A DNA stretch of 56,386 bases, taken from NCBI GenBank assembly GCA_016845305.1, contig JAERSW010000016.1:1-56386 (forward strand). The letters are read 5' to 3'. The notes beneath the pieces are model-generated. The model was given only the letters and a program-made list of their open reading frames with translations, made no database searches and was not told where the DNA came from. Positions 15,220-22,763 of the stretch are shown here, in pieces. Position 1 is the first letter of the stretch, and every line of letters begins with the position of its first letter. This DNA is from Acidimicrobiales bacterium (GTDB lineage Bacteria > Actinomycetota > Acidimicrobiia > Acidimicrobiales > MedAcidi-G1). A program made the translations under genes and the position numbers.

Positions 15220-16865
15220 GCCTCGTCCCGCAACGCCCGGTAGCGGGCGACCAGCTCGGGTTCGTCGTCGCCGATCCGGCCGGTGGCCAGGTCGTCGGCC
15301 AGGCCGGCGGCCAGCTCCTTGCCCAGCTCCACGCCCCACTGGTCGAACGGGTCGATGCCCAGCAGGGCGCCGGCGGCCACCGTCCGGTTCTCGGCCAGGG
15401 CCACCAACTGCCCGAGCGTGGACGCCGTCAGCTCGGGGGCCAGGACGACGGTCGACGGCCGGTCGCCGGGGAAGGTCCGGTGGGGGGCCAGGTCCTCGGC
15501 CACGCCGGCGGCCCGGACCTCGTCGGCGGTCCGACCGAAGGCCAGGGCGTCGGCCTGGGCGGCCAGGTTGGCCACCAGCAGGTCGTGGCCGTGCCGCGGG
15601 TCGTCCCAGCCGTCGGCGTCCCGACCCCCGTGGGGCGCGGGCCGGGCCACGCCGACGAACTCGACCGGGATCACGTCGGTGCCCTGGTGCAGCAACTGGA
15701 AGAAGGCGTGCTGGGCGTCGGTGCCCGACGCTCCCCACAGCACCGATCCGCTGGGCACGGTGGTCGGCGTGCCGTCGGCGGCCACGCCCTTGCCCAGGCT
15801 CTCCATGGACAGCTGCTGGAGGTGGGCGGGCAGCAGGCGGAGGCCGTGGGCGTAGGGGACCACCGCCTGGCTGGTCCGCCCCAGGACCGACCGGTTCCAG
15901 ATGTCGAGCAGGGCCAGGAGGACCGCCGCGTTCTCCGCGGTCGGGCGCTCGACGGAGGCCACGTCGACGGCGTGCATCCCGGCCAGCAACTCGTCGAACG
16001 CCTCGGGCCCGATGGCCACCATGGCCGACAGGCCCACCGCCGACGAGAGCGAGAAGCGGCCACCCACCCCGTGGGGCTGGACCAGGACCCGCTCCGCGTC
16101 GAGGCCGAGCGCCGCAGCACGGTCCGGTTCGGCGGTCACCGCCACCACCCGGTCCGTGGCCGGTCCGGCGGCCGTCCCCAGCCAGGCCAGGCAGGCGTCC
16201 AGCGTGGTGCGGGTCTCGATGGTGGTGAACGACTTGGAGCAGGCCACCACCAGGGTCGTGGACGGGTCCGGGCCGTGCAGCGTGGCGGCCAGCTCGGCCG
16301 GGTCGACCCCGGAGCAGAAGCGGACGTCGACGTCCGGACCGCCCGGCCCGGTCAGGGCGTCGACCACCAGTGCCGGCCCGAGGTGCCCGCCGCCGATGCC
16401 GAGGTGGACGACCGTCTCGACCGGCGCCCCGCTGGGCAGGACCGGGGCGCCGTCGCGGATCGCCGTGGCCAGGCCGGCCATCCGGTCGCGGGTGGCCACC
16501 ACGTCGGCCGGCGCCTCGTGGCGGGGCAGCCGCTGGTGGCCGTGGGTGGCCGGGCGCCCCTCGGTCGGGTTGACGACGTGGCCGTCGGTGGTCCGCTGCA
16601 GGAATCCGGCCACGTCCCGGTCGTCGGCCAGGGCGGACAGCGCCTCGAGGATCCCGTCGTCGACGTGCTGGCGGGACGGGTCGACCCACAGGTCGCCGAC
16701 CTCGACGGCCAGGCGCCCGGCCCGTTCCGGTTCAGCGGCGAACAGGTGGCGCAGGGTGGGCAGCCCGGCGTCGCGCCGGGTGGTCAGGGCGTGCCAGGCG
16801 TCGGACCCGGTCAGGGGGACGGGCTCGTCCGGGGGCGTCGAGGCGGGGGGACCCATGGCGGCCAT
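15216..16865 (-). CDS. pgi: Glucose-6-phosphate isomerase
   Basis: A 549-residue PGI that interconverts glucose-6-phosphate and fructose-6-phosphate. The family signatures are GVGGRFSLSSAVGL (near residue 266) and the C-terminal FDQWGVELGKELA; HLGIGGGHLGP and ACSKSFTTIETRTT are the sugar-phosphate-binding loops. Length is typical of the long bacterial form. ATG 16865 is used; ATG 16856 three codons in is equally good. It is the last gene of a minus-strand unit with the reductase (28-nt gap) and cytochrome c. Confidence 0.93.
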   Translation of the reverse strand: MAAMGPPASTPPDEPVPLTGSDAWHALTTRRDAGLPTLRHLFAAEPERAGRLAVEVGDLWVDPSRQHVDDGILEALSALADDRDVAGFLQRTTDGHVVNPTEGRPATHGHQRLPRHEAPADVVATRDRMAGLATAIRDGAPVLPSGAPVETVVHLGIGGGHLGPALVVDALTGPGGPDVDVRFCSGVDPAELAATLHGPDPSTTLVVACSKSFTTIETRTTLDACLAWLGTAAGPATDRVVAVTAEPDRAAALGLDAERVLVQPHGVGGRFSLSSAVGLSAMVAIGPEAFDELLAGMHAVDVASVERPTAENAAVLLALLDIWNRSVLGRTSQAVVPYAHGLRLLPAHLQQLSMESLGKGVAADGTPTTVPSGSVLWGASGTDAQHAFFQLLHQGTDVIPVEFVGVARPAPHGGRDADGWDDPRHGHDLLVANLAAQADALAFGRTADEVRAAGVAEDLAPHRTFPGDRPSTVVLAPELTASTLGQLVALAENRTVAAGALLGIDPFDQWGVELGKELAAGLADDLATGRIGDDEPELVARYRALRDEA

Positions 16866-16893
16866 TCTCGCCGGTGGGCCGTCGGTCCCGGGG

Positions 16894-18171
16894 TCAGGCG
16901 TCGACGAGGCGGTCGGGGACCAGGCGCACCACGTTGGCGATGGCCGCGTACGCGGTCTCCGCCGCGCCTCGGTCCTCGTCGCGCAGCAGGTTGGCCATGA
17001 CCCGCAGCGCCCACTCCATGAGGGGCTGGGACCGCATGCCCACCCGGGTCAGTTCCCGGATCAGGGCCGGGTTGCCGATGACCTTCGAGAACAGCCGGGC
17101 CACCTTGAAGTACAGGCCGTACTCCTCGTCGAGCAGGTCGGGATAGCGGGCCAGCACCGCGTCGTCGCCGCGGGCCGCCGCCTCGGCCACCAGCCCGGCG
17201 GCCATGCGACCCGTCTCGTAGGCGTAGTCGATGCCCTCGCCGTTGAACGGGTTGACCGAGCCGGCGGCGTCGCCGACCAGCAGCCAGTTGGGCCCGGCCT
17301 TGGGTCCGACCGAACCGGCCATGGGCAGCCGGCCTCCGGTGGGCGGGGCGATCGGGCGGGTCGGGTCGATCTGCCAGTGCTCGGGGAGGGTGACGGCGAA
17401 CTCCTCGAACAGGTGGCTGGTGTTGACCTGCTTGTAGTCCCGGAAGGTGGAGAGCAGGCCGATGCCCACGTTGATGGTCCCGTTGCCCACCGGGAAGATC
17501 CAGCCGTAGCCCGGCATGGCGTTGCCGTGCCGGTCGCGGACGTCGAGCGACGACTCGATCCACGGGTCGTCGTGCAGGGGGCTCTCGAAGTAGCCGCGGA
17601 TGGCCATGCCCATCGGGTACGCCCGGTCCCGCGTGGTGCCGAGCGCCCGGCCGAACCGGGAGTTGGCGCCGTCGGCCACCACCACGTGGCGGGCCCGGAT
17701 CTCCCGTTCGGTGCCGGTGGCCTTGTCGAGGACCACGGCGCCGCCGATGGCCCCGGTGGGCATGCCGTCCGGAGCGTCCAGGGGGCGGACCGCCTCGGTG
17801 GCCTGGTGGAGCGTGGCGCCGGCGGCCACCGCGTGGTCGGCCACGAAGGCGTCAAGGTCGCAGCGGCGGACCACGTAGCCGTACCGGGGGAAGGTGCCGT
17901 GGTCGGGCCACGCCATCTCCAGGGTCCGGCCGTGGGCGATGGCCCGGAGGCCGTCGAACCGGTGGTACCCCTCGAGGGTGGCGCCGAGGCCCATCTCCTC
18001 CAGCTGGTGGACGGCCCGCGGGGTCAGGCCGTCGCCGCAGGTCTTGTCGCGGGGGAACGCCTTGCGCTCCACGAAGGCGACGTCGAGGCCGTGGGTGGCC
18101 GCCCAGTAGGCGGTGGCCGCGCCGGCCGGGCCGCCGCCGACCACCAGCAGGTCGTGGTCCGTTCCGTCCAT
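16894..18171 (-). CDS. Geranylgeranyl/menaquinone reductase family FAD enzyme
   Basis: A 425-residue flavoprotein with the N-terminal dinucleotide motif VVGGGPAGAATAYWAA, the substrate-region motif RKAFPRDKTCGDGLTPRA, and the second FAD motif LLVGDAAGSVNPFNGEGI. This is the ChlP/MenJ family, which saturates isoprene units of geranylgeranyl groups or the menaquinone side chain. In actinobacteria close relatives reduce menaquinone (MenJ) and often sit next to nuo genes, so partial saturation of the menaquinone used by the bc complex and complex I genes here is the likely role. It lies between cytochrome c and pgi on the minus strand. Confidence 0.85.
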   Translation of the reverse strand: MDGTDHDLLVVGGGPAGAATAYWAATHGLDVAFVERKAFPRDKTCGDGLTPRAVHQLEEMGLGATLEGYHRFDGLRAIAHGRTLEMAWPDHGTFPRYGYVVRRCDLDAFVADHAVAAGATLHQATEAVRPLDAPDGMPTGAIGGAVVLDKATGTEREIRARHVVVADGANSRFGRALGTTRDRAYPMGMAIRGYFESPLHDDPWIESSLDVRDRHGNAMPGYGWIFPVGNGTINVGIGLLSTFRDYKQVNTSHLFEEFAVTLPEHWQIDPTRPIAPPTGGRLPMAGSVGPKAGPNWLLVGDAAGSVNPFNGEGIDYAYETGRMAAGLVAEAAARGDDAVLARYPDLLDEEYGLYFKVARLFSKVIGNPALIRELTRVGMRSQPLMEWALRVMANLLRDEDRGAAETAYAAIANVVRLVPDRLVDA

Positions 18172-18180
18172 GGGAGGGGA

Positions 18181-18196
18181 GCCCGCCGGGGCGGGC
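18181..18196 (-). other. Hairpin between cytochrome c and the reductase gene
   Basis: GCCCGC-CGGG-GCGGGC is a perfect 6-bp stem with a 4-nt loop in the 43-nt spacer. Without a T-run it is more likely an mRNA-processing or stability element, or a weak terminator, than a strong stop. Confidence 0.35.
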
Positions 18197-18214
18197 CGCT
18201 TCAGTGGGCCCGGA

Positions 18215-18964
18215 TCAGTGGCCGTCGTCGTGGGCGACGGAGTCCAGGATGGCCTGGACCTCGTCGGCGGTGACCGTGGCCGGGTCGAGGTGGCCGTGGA
18301 GGTCCAGCTCCCCGAGGTGGATGGCGTGGTCCAGGGCCTCGGCCAGCGCGGCGTCCTCCTCGGAGCCGCTCAGGACGGCACGCTCGTGGAGGACCACGCC
18401 GATCAGCTCCTCGGTGGTCAGCACGTCGGCCCAGCCGGGCATGCCGCCCTCGACGACGCGGCCGCGGGCGGCGTCGCCGTAGGCGTTGCCCAGGCCGAAG
18501 GAGTCCGAACCGCGGGCCACCCACACCACGTGGTCGGCCGCCGACGGGAAGGTGGCCAGCACCTCGCCGTCGGCCAGGGCGTAGCCGCTGCCGCCGGCAC
18601 CGGTGGCGCCGTGGCAGCTGGCGCAGCGGGCCTCGTAGACGTGCTGGCCCTCGGCGAGGACGCCGGTGGCCTCCTGCGGCGGGCGCTCCAGGGTGCCCAC
18701 GTAGGAGATGGCCCAGATGGGGAGGAGCAGCAGGGCGCTGGCGGCCCACCACGGGATCGTCTTGCGGCTGGCCGCGGCCTCGTTGTACGGAGCGACGGGC
18801 TCCGGCGGAGTCTCGACCACGGGCGCCGGTGCCGCGGCCTCGGCGGGAGCGGCAGCCTCTGCCGGGGCGACCGCTGCGGGGGCCTCGGCCGGAGCGGGCT
18901 CGCCGGTGGCCTTGGCCTTGGCGGCCTGGGCCCGCTTCAGGAGGTGCTCGGGGATCTCGGTCAA
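18215..18964 (-). CDS. Membrane-anchored class I cytochrome c
   Basis: A 249-residue monoheme cytochrome c. The N-terminus TEIPEHLLKRAQAAKAKA is followed by an Ala/Pro/Glu-rich linker (to about residue 65), one membrane helix (WWAASALLLLPIWAISYVG), then the heme motif CASCH at residues 114-118, with a methionine candidate in VVEGGMPGW. The C-terminal third is acidic. The start is TTG 18964 with GGAG about 7 nt before it. It probably exchanges electrons with the bc complex encoded divergently. Its N-terminal motif also opens the cytochrome b C-terminal subunit at 21093. Confidence 0.88.
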   Translation of the reverse strand: MTEIPEHLLKRAQAAKAKATGEPAPAEAPAAVAPAEAAAPAEAAAPAPVVETPPEPVAPYNEAAASRKTIPWWAASALLLLPIWAISYVGTLERPPQEATGVLAEGQHVYEARCASCHGATGAGGSGYALADGEVLATFPSAADHVVWVARGSDSFGLGNAYGDAARGRVVEGGMPGWADVLTTEELIGVVLHERAVLSGSEEDAALAEALDHAIHLGELDLHGHLDPATVTADEVQAILDSVAHDDGH

Positions 18965-19048
18965 CGTGTGCTCCGGAGGAGTTCGGGCGGGTCGTCGGAG
19001 GTGTGGGGCCGGTCGGTGGATGGCACCGGTCGGCTCCGGACCACGGGG

Positions 19049-19054
19049 AGGTTA
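19049..19054 (-). promoter_or_regulatory. -10 candidate (TAACCT) for cytochrome c
   Basis: Minus-strand TAACCT lies 85 nt upstream of the TTG start. No clear -35. Confidence 0.35.
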
Positions 19055-19277
19055 GCGCCACCGGCGTCGGCCGCGGGCGCCCGGGCCGGGCCCGTCCCCG
19101 GGCATCGGATCGAAGTGTCGGATCGGGCCTCCGGTGAGGTGGTGGGCGGGGCCGCCATCGTGATAGAAACCCGTCCCGAGGTCGCCGCCACGATCCGATC
19201 GCACCTCCCGGACGGGGACCGCCCACGCGGTCGCCATGGCCCGGGCGGACGGTCGTCCGCGACGACGGCCCAACCGT

Positions 19278-19283
19278 TAGCAT
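19278..19283 (+). promoter_or_regulatory. -10 candidate (TAGCAT) of the bc/nuo-1 operon
   Basis: TAGCAT precedes the Rex operator by 12 bp, so transcription would start at about 19290, at the operator's edge. Bound Rex would block initiation or early elongation. No convincing -35. Confidence 0.45.
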
Positions 19284-19295
19284 GGTGCCCGCACC

Positions 19296-19313
19296 TTGTG
19301 CACCATTTCACGA
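19296..19313. promoter_or_regulatory. Candidate Rex operator of the bc/nuo-1 operon
   Basis: TTGTGCACCATTTCACGA matches 12 of the 14 fixed positions of TTGTGAA-N4-TTCACAA and is the closest match in the window. It lies just downstream of the TAGCAT element and 35 bp before the first start codon. Confidence 0.75.
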
Positions 19314-19348
19314 AGTCCGCCGGAGCCACCGAGGGAGGGCCTGGAACG

Positions 19349-19804
19349 ATGGTCGCATTCCTGACCTCCATCATCGTCACCGTCCTCCTGATGGGTGGCT
19401 ACGAGTGGTACCGGAAGCGCACCCCGGCCGACAAGGACTTCACGTGGGGCGAGGCCATGGTCTTCGCCACCTACGTCTTCTTCATCCTCTGGTGGGTCTA
19501 CGGCGTGGTGCCGCACCAGTGGCTCACGTGGGCGGACAGCGAGCTCAACTGGCGCCCCGACCGCTTCGTGGTCGGCCCGCAGCTCCCGTGGACCGGCGAC
19601 CAGGGCATCGTCGAGTGGGCCCTGCCCTTCACCATGACCTACCAGGTCATCCGCGACCTGGTGGCCGTCGTGATCTACGGCATCTTCCTCGGCGGCAACG
19701 TCTTCTACTGGATCCAGTGGCAGAACCGCGGCCAGGAGAAGGACGCCCCGAAGCCCACCTCCGAGTACGGCCGTCCGCTGGTGCGCGAGGGGGCCGGCGC
19801 ATGA
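19349..19804 (+). CDS. Membrane protein of the cytochrome bc operon, function unknown
   Basis: A 151-residue protein with three hydrophobic helices (residues about 3-17, 35-55 and 107-125), a YRKRTPADKDFTWGEA cytosolic-type loop and a Trp-rich segment (HQWLTWADSELNWRP). No cofactor-binding cysteines or obvious heme-ligand pair are present. ATG 19349 has GAGGGAGGG upstream and is the first start after the Rex operator. Its stop overlaps the ferredoxin start (ATGA). It is probably an extra subunit or assembly factor of the bc complex; no known family was recognised. Confidence 0.7.
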   Translation: MVAFLTSIIVTVLLMGGYEWYRKRTPADKDFTWGEAMVFATYVFFILWWVYGVVPHQWLTWADSELNWRPDRFVVGPQLPWTGDQGIVEWALPFTMTYQVIRDLVAVVIYGIFLGGNVFYWIQWQNRGQEKDAPKPTSEYGRPLVREGAGA

Positions 19805-20217
19805 GCGTCACCGACGCCAACCCGCCCCATCCGACGTTCGTCGACGACTACGTCCTCCGGGAGGTCGACGCCGACTGGATGACGACCAACAACCGGGTCA
19901 AGCAGTTCATCCACATCGACCAGTCCGAGTGCATCATGTGCGAGGGCTGCGTCGACATCTGCCCGTGGAAGTGCATCCACATGGTCACCCCCGACGCCGT
20001 GGCCGAGTCGGTCGGCACCGAGCAGCCGGGCGTGGATCCCAGCGACCACGTGATCTTCACCATCGACGACGACGTGTGCACCCGCTGCGCGCTGTGCGTC
20101 GACCGCTGCCCGACCGGGGTCATCATCCTCGGCAAGTGCAGCGACGCCCCCGCCGACGGTGACGCCAACCAGCGGACCAACACCCACGGTTACGGCTACG
20201 GGATGCGGCTGGGCTGA
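19801..20217 (+). CDS. 2x[4Fe-4S] ferredoxin
   Basis: A 138-residue ferredoxin with two complete cluster motifs, CIMCEGCVDICP and CTRCALCVDRCP, separated by about 45 residues. The wide spacing and the N-terminal extension (residues 1-38) are unlike the small clostridial type. No membrane helix is predicted, so it should sit on the cytosolic face. Lying inside the bc operon and 4 nt overlapped with the membrane protein upstream, it is likely a redox partner or subunit of the quinol-oxidising complex. It could also be the missing donor for the nuoEFG-less complex I encoded later, but that is speculation. Confidence 0.88.
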   Translation: MSVTDANPPHPTFVDDYVLREVDADWMTTNNRVKQFIHIDQSECIMCEGCVDICPWKCIHMVTPDAVAESVGTEQPGVDPSDHVIFTIDDDVCTRCALCVDRCPTGVIILGKCSDAPADGDANQRTNTHGYGYGMRLG

Positions 20218-20281
20218 GCGATGACCGGAACGACGCACGCACGAACCACGCCTTCGCTGGCTGTACAGGAGAACGGACACC

Positions 20282-21064
20282 GTGGCTGACGAGAAGAAGC
20301 CGGCCGGCCAGGCGCTGCAGGAGCAGCTCGGCCAGCTGACCGACCAGGTCCAGGGCTCGCAGGCCTGGAGTTCGATCTTCCGACCGGGCTCGATCTTCCG
20401 GAAGGGCTACAACGACAGCCCCCGGAACCGGTCCTACGTGATCATGAACAGCGTGCTGTACCACCTCCACCCGGTGAAGGTGAAGCGCCACGCCGTGAAG
20501 GTCAGCTACACCCTCTGCCTCGGTGGGCTGTCCTTCTTCCTGTTCATCCTGCTGACGGTCACCGGCATCTTCCTGATGTTCTTCTACCGGCCGACCGCCG
20601 CCCAGGCGTGGGACGACATCCAGACCCTGCAGACCGCGGTCGGCTTCGGCCTCCTGGTCCGCAACATGCACCGATGGGCGGCCCACCTCATGGTGCTGTC
20701 CGTGTTCCTGCACATGGCCCGCGTCTTCTACCACGGGGCCTACAAGCCGCCCCGTGAGTTCAACTGGGTGATCGGCGTGATGCTGCTGCAGTTCACGCTG
20801 CTGCTCTCGTTCACCGGCTACCTCCTCCCGTGGGACCAGTTGGCCCTCTGGGCGGTGACGGTGGGAACGAACATGATGGGCTTCACACCCGTCTTCGGCG
20901 AACAGGTGCGGTTCGTGCTGCTCGGCGGCGTCGAGATCGGAACCGACACCCTGTTGCGCTGGTACACGCTCCACGTCCTGATGCTCCCGTTCGTGGTGGT
21001 CATCTTCATGGCCATCCACTTCTGGCGGGTCCGCAAGGACGGCGGCATCTCGGGCCCGCTGTAG
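20282..21064 (+). CDS. Cytochrome b N-terminal (b6-type) subunit of a quinol-cytochrome c reductase
   Basis: A 260-residue b6-like protein binding two hemes b. Heme ligand pairs are H130/H144 on one helix and H231/H246 on another; the second pair has 14 intervening residues, the b6 rather than mitochondrial spacing. C79 in YTLCLGG sits where cytochrome b6 and the Bacillus QcrB bind the extra covalent heme c(i). GYLLPWDQ is the quinone-site motif. The first 60 residues are a hydrophilic extension. GTG 20282 follows an AGGAGA ribosome site. Four membrane helices; the rest of cytochrome b is the next gene. Confidence 0.93.
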   Translation: MADEKKPAGQALQEQLGQLTDQVQGSQAWSSIFRPGSIFRKGYNDSPRNRSYVIMNSVLYHLHPVKVKRHAVKVSYTLCLGGLSFFLFILLTVTGIFLMFFYRPTAAQAWDDIQTLQTAVGFGLLVRNMHRWAAHLMVLSVFLHMARVFYHGAYKPPREFNWVIGVMLLQFTLLLSFTGYLLPWDQLALWAVTVGTNMMGFTPVFGEQVRFVLLGGVEIGTDTLLRWYTLHVLMLPFVVVIFMAIHFWRVRKDGGISGPL

Positions 21065-21092
21065 GCCGGACGCCCAGGACCAGGACGAACCG

Positions 21093-21812
21093 ATGACCGA
21101 GATCCCCGAACACCTCCGGAAGCGGGCCGAGGCCGCCAAGGCCAAGGCGCAGGGCGCCGCGGGCGGTGGCGACGCCCCCGCCGGCGACGCTCCGGCCGCC
21201 GCTTCCGGCGACGAGAAGATCCCCTCGCACCTACTCGACCGCGGCACCGCGGCGGGCGACCAGCCGGCCCCGGCGGCCGGCGGACCGGCGGCCCCCACCG
21301 GGGGCAGCGGACCCGACGGCCACAACCAGCGCCTGCTGACCGTCGTCAAGTCCGGCTCCATCCAGGACACCAAGGCCACCCCGCAGGACAAGGTCCACGT
21401 GTGGCCGCACCTCCTGCTGGCCGAGTTCCTGGCCGCCCTGGCGGTCACCCTGTTCACGCTGCTCTTCTCGATCTTCGTGAACGCCCCGCTGCTCGAGCTG
21501 GCCGACTTCAACAAGACGCCGAACCCGTCCAAGGCGCCGTGGTACTTCCTGGGCCTCCAGGAGCTGCTCACCATGTTCCACCCGATGGTGGCCGGCGTGA
21601 CCATCCCCGGCATCGGCCTGTTCGTCCTGATCCTGGCGCCCTACATCGACAAGAACCCGTCGAAGCGCCCCGAGGACCGCAAGTTCGCCATCTCGCTGAT
21701 GACCGTGCACCTCATGTTCTGGGCCGTGCTGGTCATGATCGGGTCCTTCTTCCGTGGCCCCGGCTTCAACTTCATCTTCCCGTGGAACTCCGGCCTCTTC
21801 TTCGAACTGTGA
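21093..21812 (+). CDS. Cytochrome b C-terminal subunit (subunit IV/PetD-like)
   Basis: A 239-residue protein. The first 90 residues are a hydrophilic Ala/Gly/Pro-rich arm that begins TEIPEHLRKRAEAAKAKA, nearly the same as the cytochrome c at 18215, and repeats the motif as KIPSHLLDRG near residue 53. Three membrane helices follow. The quinol-site loop reads NPSKAPWYFLGLQELL (residues 144-159) in the position of the usual PEWY motif, so the proton-accepting Glu is replaced. It pairs with the b6-like subunit 28 nt upstream. Confidence 0.88.
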   Translation: MTEIPEHLRKRAEAAKAKAQGAAGGGDAPAGDAPAAASGDEKIPSHLLDRGTAAGDQPAPAAGGPAAPTGGSGPDGHNQRLLTVVKSGSIQDTKATPQDKVHVWPHLLLAEFLAALAVTLFTLLFSIFVNAPLLELADFNKTPNPSKAPWYFLGLQELLTMFHPMVAGVTIPGIGLFVLILAPYIDKNPSKRPEDRKFAISLMTVHLMFWAVLVMIGSFFRGPGFNFIFPWNSGLFFEL

Positions 21813-21868
21813 TGGTCGCCGTGTCCCGAACCCCGTCCGCCTCCCCGATGGCACACAGGAGCTGACCC

Positions 21869-22744
21869 GTGGGCGTCGTCATCGCTGTCATCCTCCTCGC
21901 CGTCCTGGCCGTCGTCGTCCTCGTGGGCGCGTCGCGCCGCCGTGACCGCAGCGCCGCCGGCCTGTCCCGCGAGGCCCGTCGCCGCAACGTGGCCAACCCC
22001 CTGTTGGGCGGTTCGGGCGCCGATGCGAGCGGCCCCACCGGCCGCGAGGTCGAGGCCGCCGCGGTGGCCGCCCGCTCCGGCGACGTCGCCGCCGTCGAGT
22101 CGGCCCCGCCGGAGCCGTTCGTGGCACCCGACCCCCAGGCCGTCGGCGTCAGCCGCCGCCAGTTCTTCAACCGCAGCCTCGTCGGCATGATGGGCTTCGG
22201 CCTGTCGGGCTTCGGCGGCGCCAGCATCGCCTTCCTGTGGCCGCAGGGCGTGAGCGGCTTCGGTTCCAAGATCAAGGTCGGCAACGTCGTCGAGCTCCTC
22301 GCCGACATCGACGCCAACAACGGCTTCCTCTACAAGCCCGAGGGCCGCATGTGGATCACGGCGTACCCGAACGGCGCCGTGGAGAAGGCCCGCGCCACCT
22401 ACTCGGCTCCCGAGCTGGCCGGCATGTCGGCCGGCGTGGACGGTGGCTTCGACGCCGGTCTGGTGGCGCTCTACCAGAAGTGCCCGCACCTGGGCTGCCG
22501 GGTCCCGAACTGCGTGTCCTCGCAGTGGTTCGAGTGCCCGTGCCACGGCTCGCAGTACAACCAGGTCGGCGAGAAGCGGGGCGGTCCCGCTCCGCGCGGA
22601 ATGGACCGGTTCGCCATGTCGGTGACCGACGGCGTCCTGACCGTCGACACCGGCACCATCATCCAGGGCCCGCCCATCGGCGTGAACACCACCGGCCAGG
22701 AGGCCGAGGGCCCCAACTGCATCGGCCAGGCCAGCGGCCACTAG
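21869..22744 (+). CDS. qcrA: Rieske [2Fe-2S] iron-sulfur protein
   Basis: A 291-residue Rieske protein of the bc complex. Cluster box 1 is CPHLGC and box 2 CPCHGSQYN, giving the two Cys and two His ligands. There are two hydrophobic segments: an N-terminal helix (VIAVILLAVLAVVVLVGA) and a second after SRRQFFNRSLVGMM, the latter with a twin-arginine-like SRRQFF motif as in many Rieske proteins. The C-terminal end after the cluster is short. GTG 21869 has AGGAG upstream. Confidence 0.93.
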   Translation: MGVVIAVILLAVLAVVVLVGASRRRDRSAAGLSREARRRNVANPLLGGSGADASGPTGREVEAAAVAARSGDVAAVESAPPEPFVAPDPQAVGVSRRQFFNRSLVGMMGFGLSGFGGASIAFLWPQGVSGFGSKIKVGNVVELLADIDANNGFLYKPEGRMWITAYPNGAVEKARATYSAPELAGMSAGVDGGFDAGLVALYQKCPHLGCRVPNCVSSQWFECPCHGSQYNQVGEKRGGPAPRGMDRFAMSVTDGVLTVDTGTIIQGPPIGVNTTGQEAEGPNCIGQASGH

Positions 22745-22763
22745 TCGGACGACCGAGAACTCC

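Larger units (their letters stand above)
18965..19348. other. Divergent regulatory region between cytochrome c and the bc operon
   Basis: The longest gene-free stretch of the window (384 nt). It holds the minus-strand TAACCT element for cytochrome c (19049-19054), the plus-strand TAGCAT element (19278-19283), the candidate Rex operator (19296-19313) and a GAGGGAGGG ribosome-binding site (19331-19339) for the first bc operon gene. Between 19060 and 19260 nothing else was recognised; a relatively AT-rich patch (GTGATAGAAACC) near 19160 might hold another regulatory site. Confidence 0.5.
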
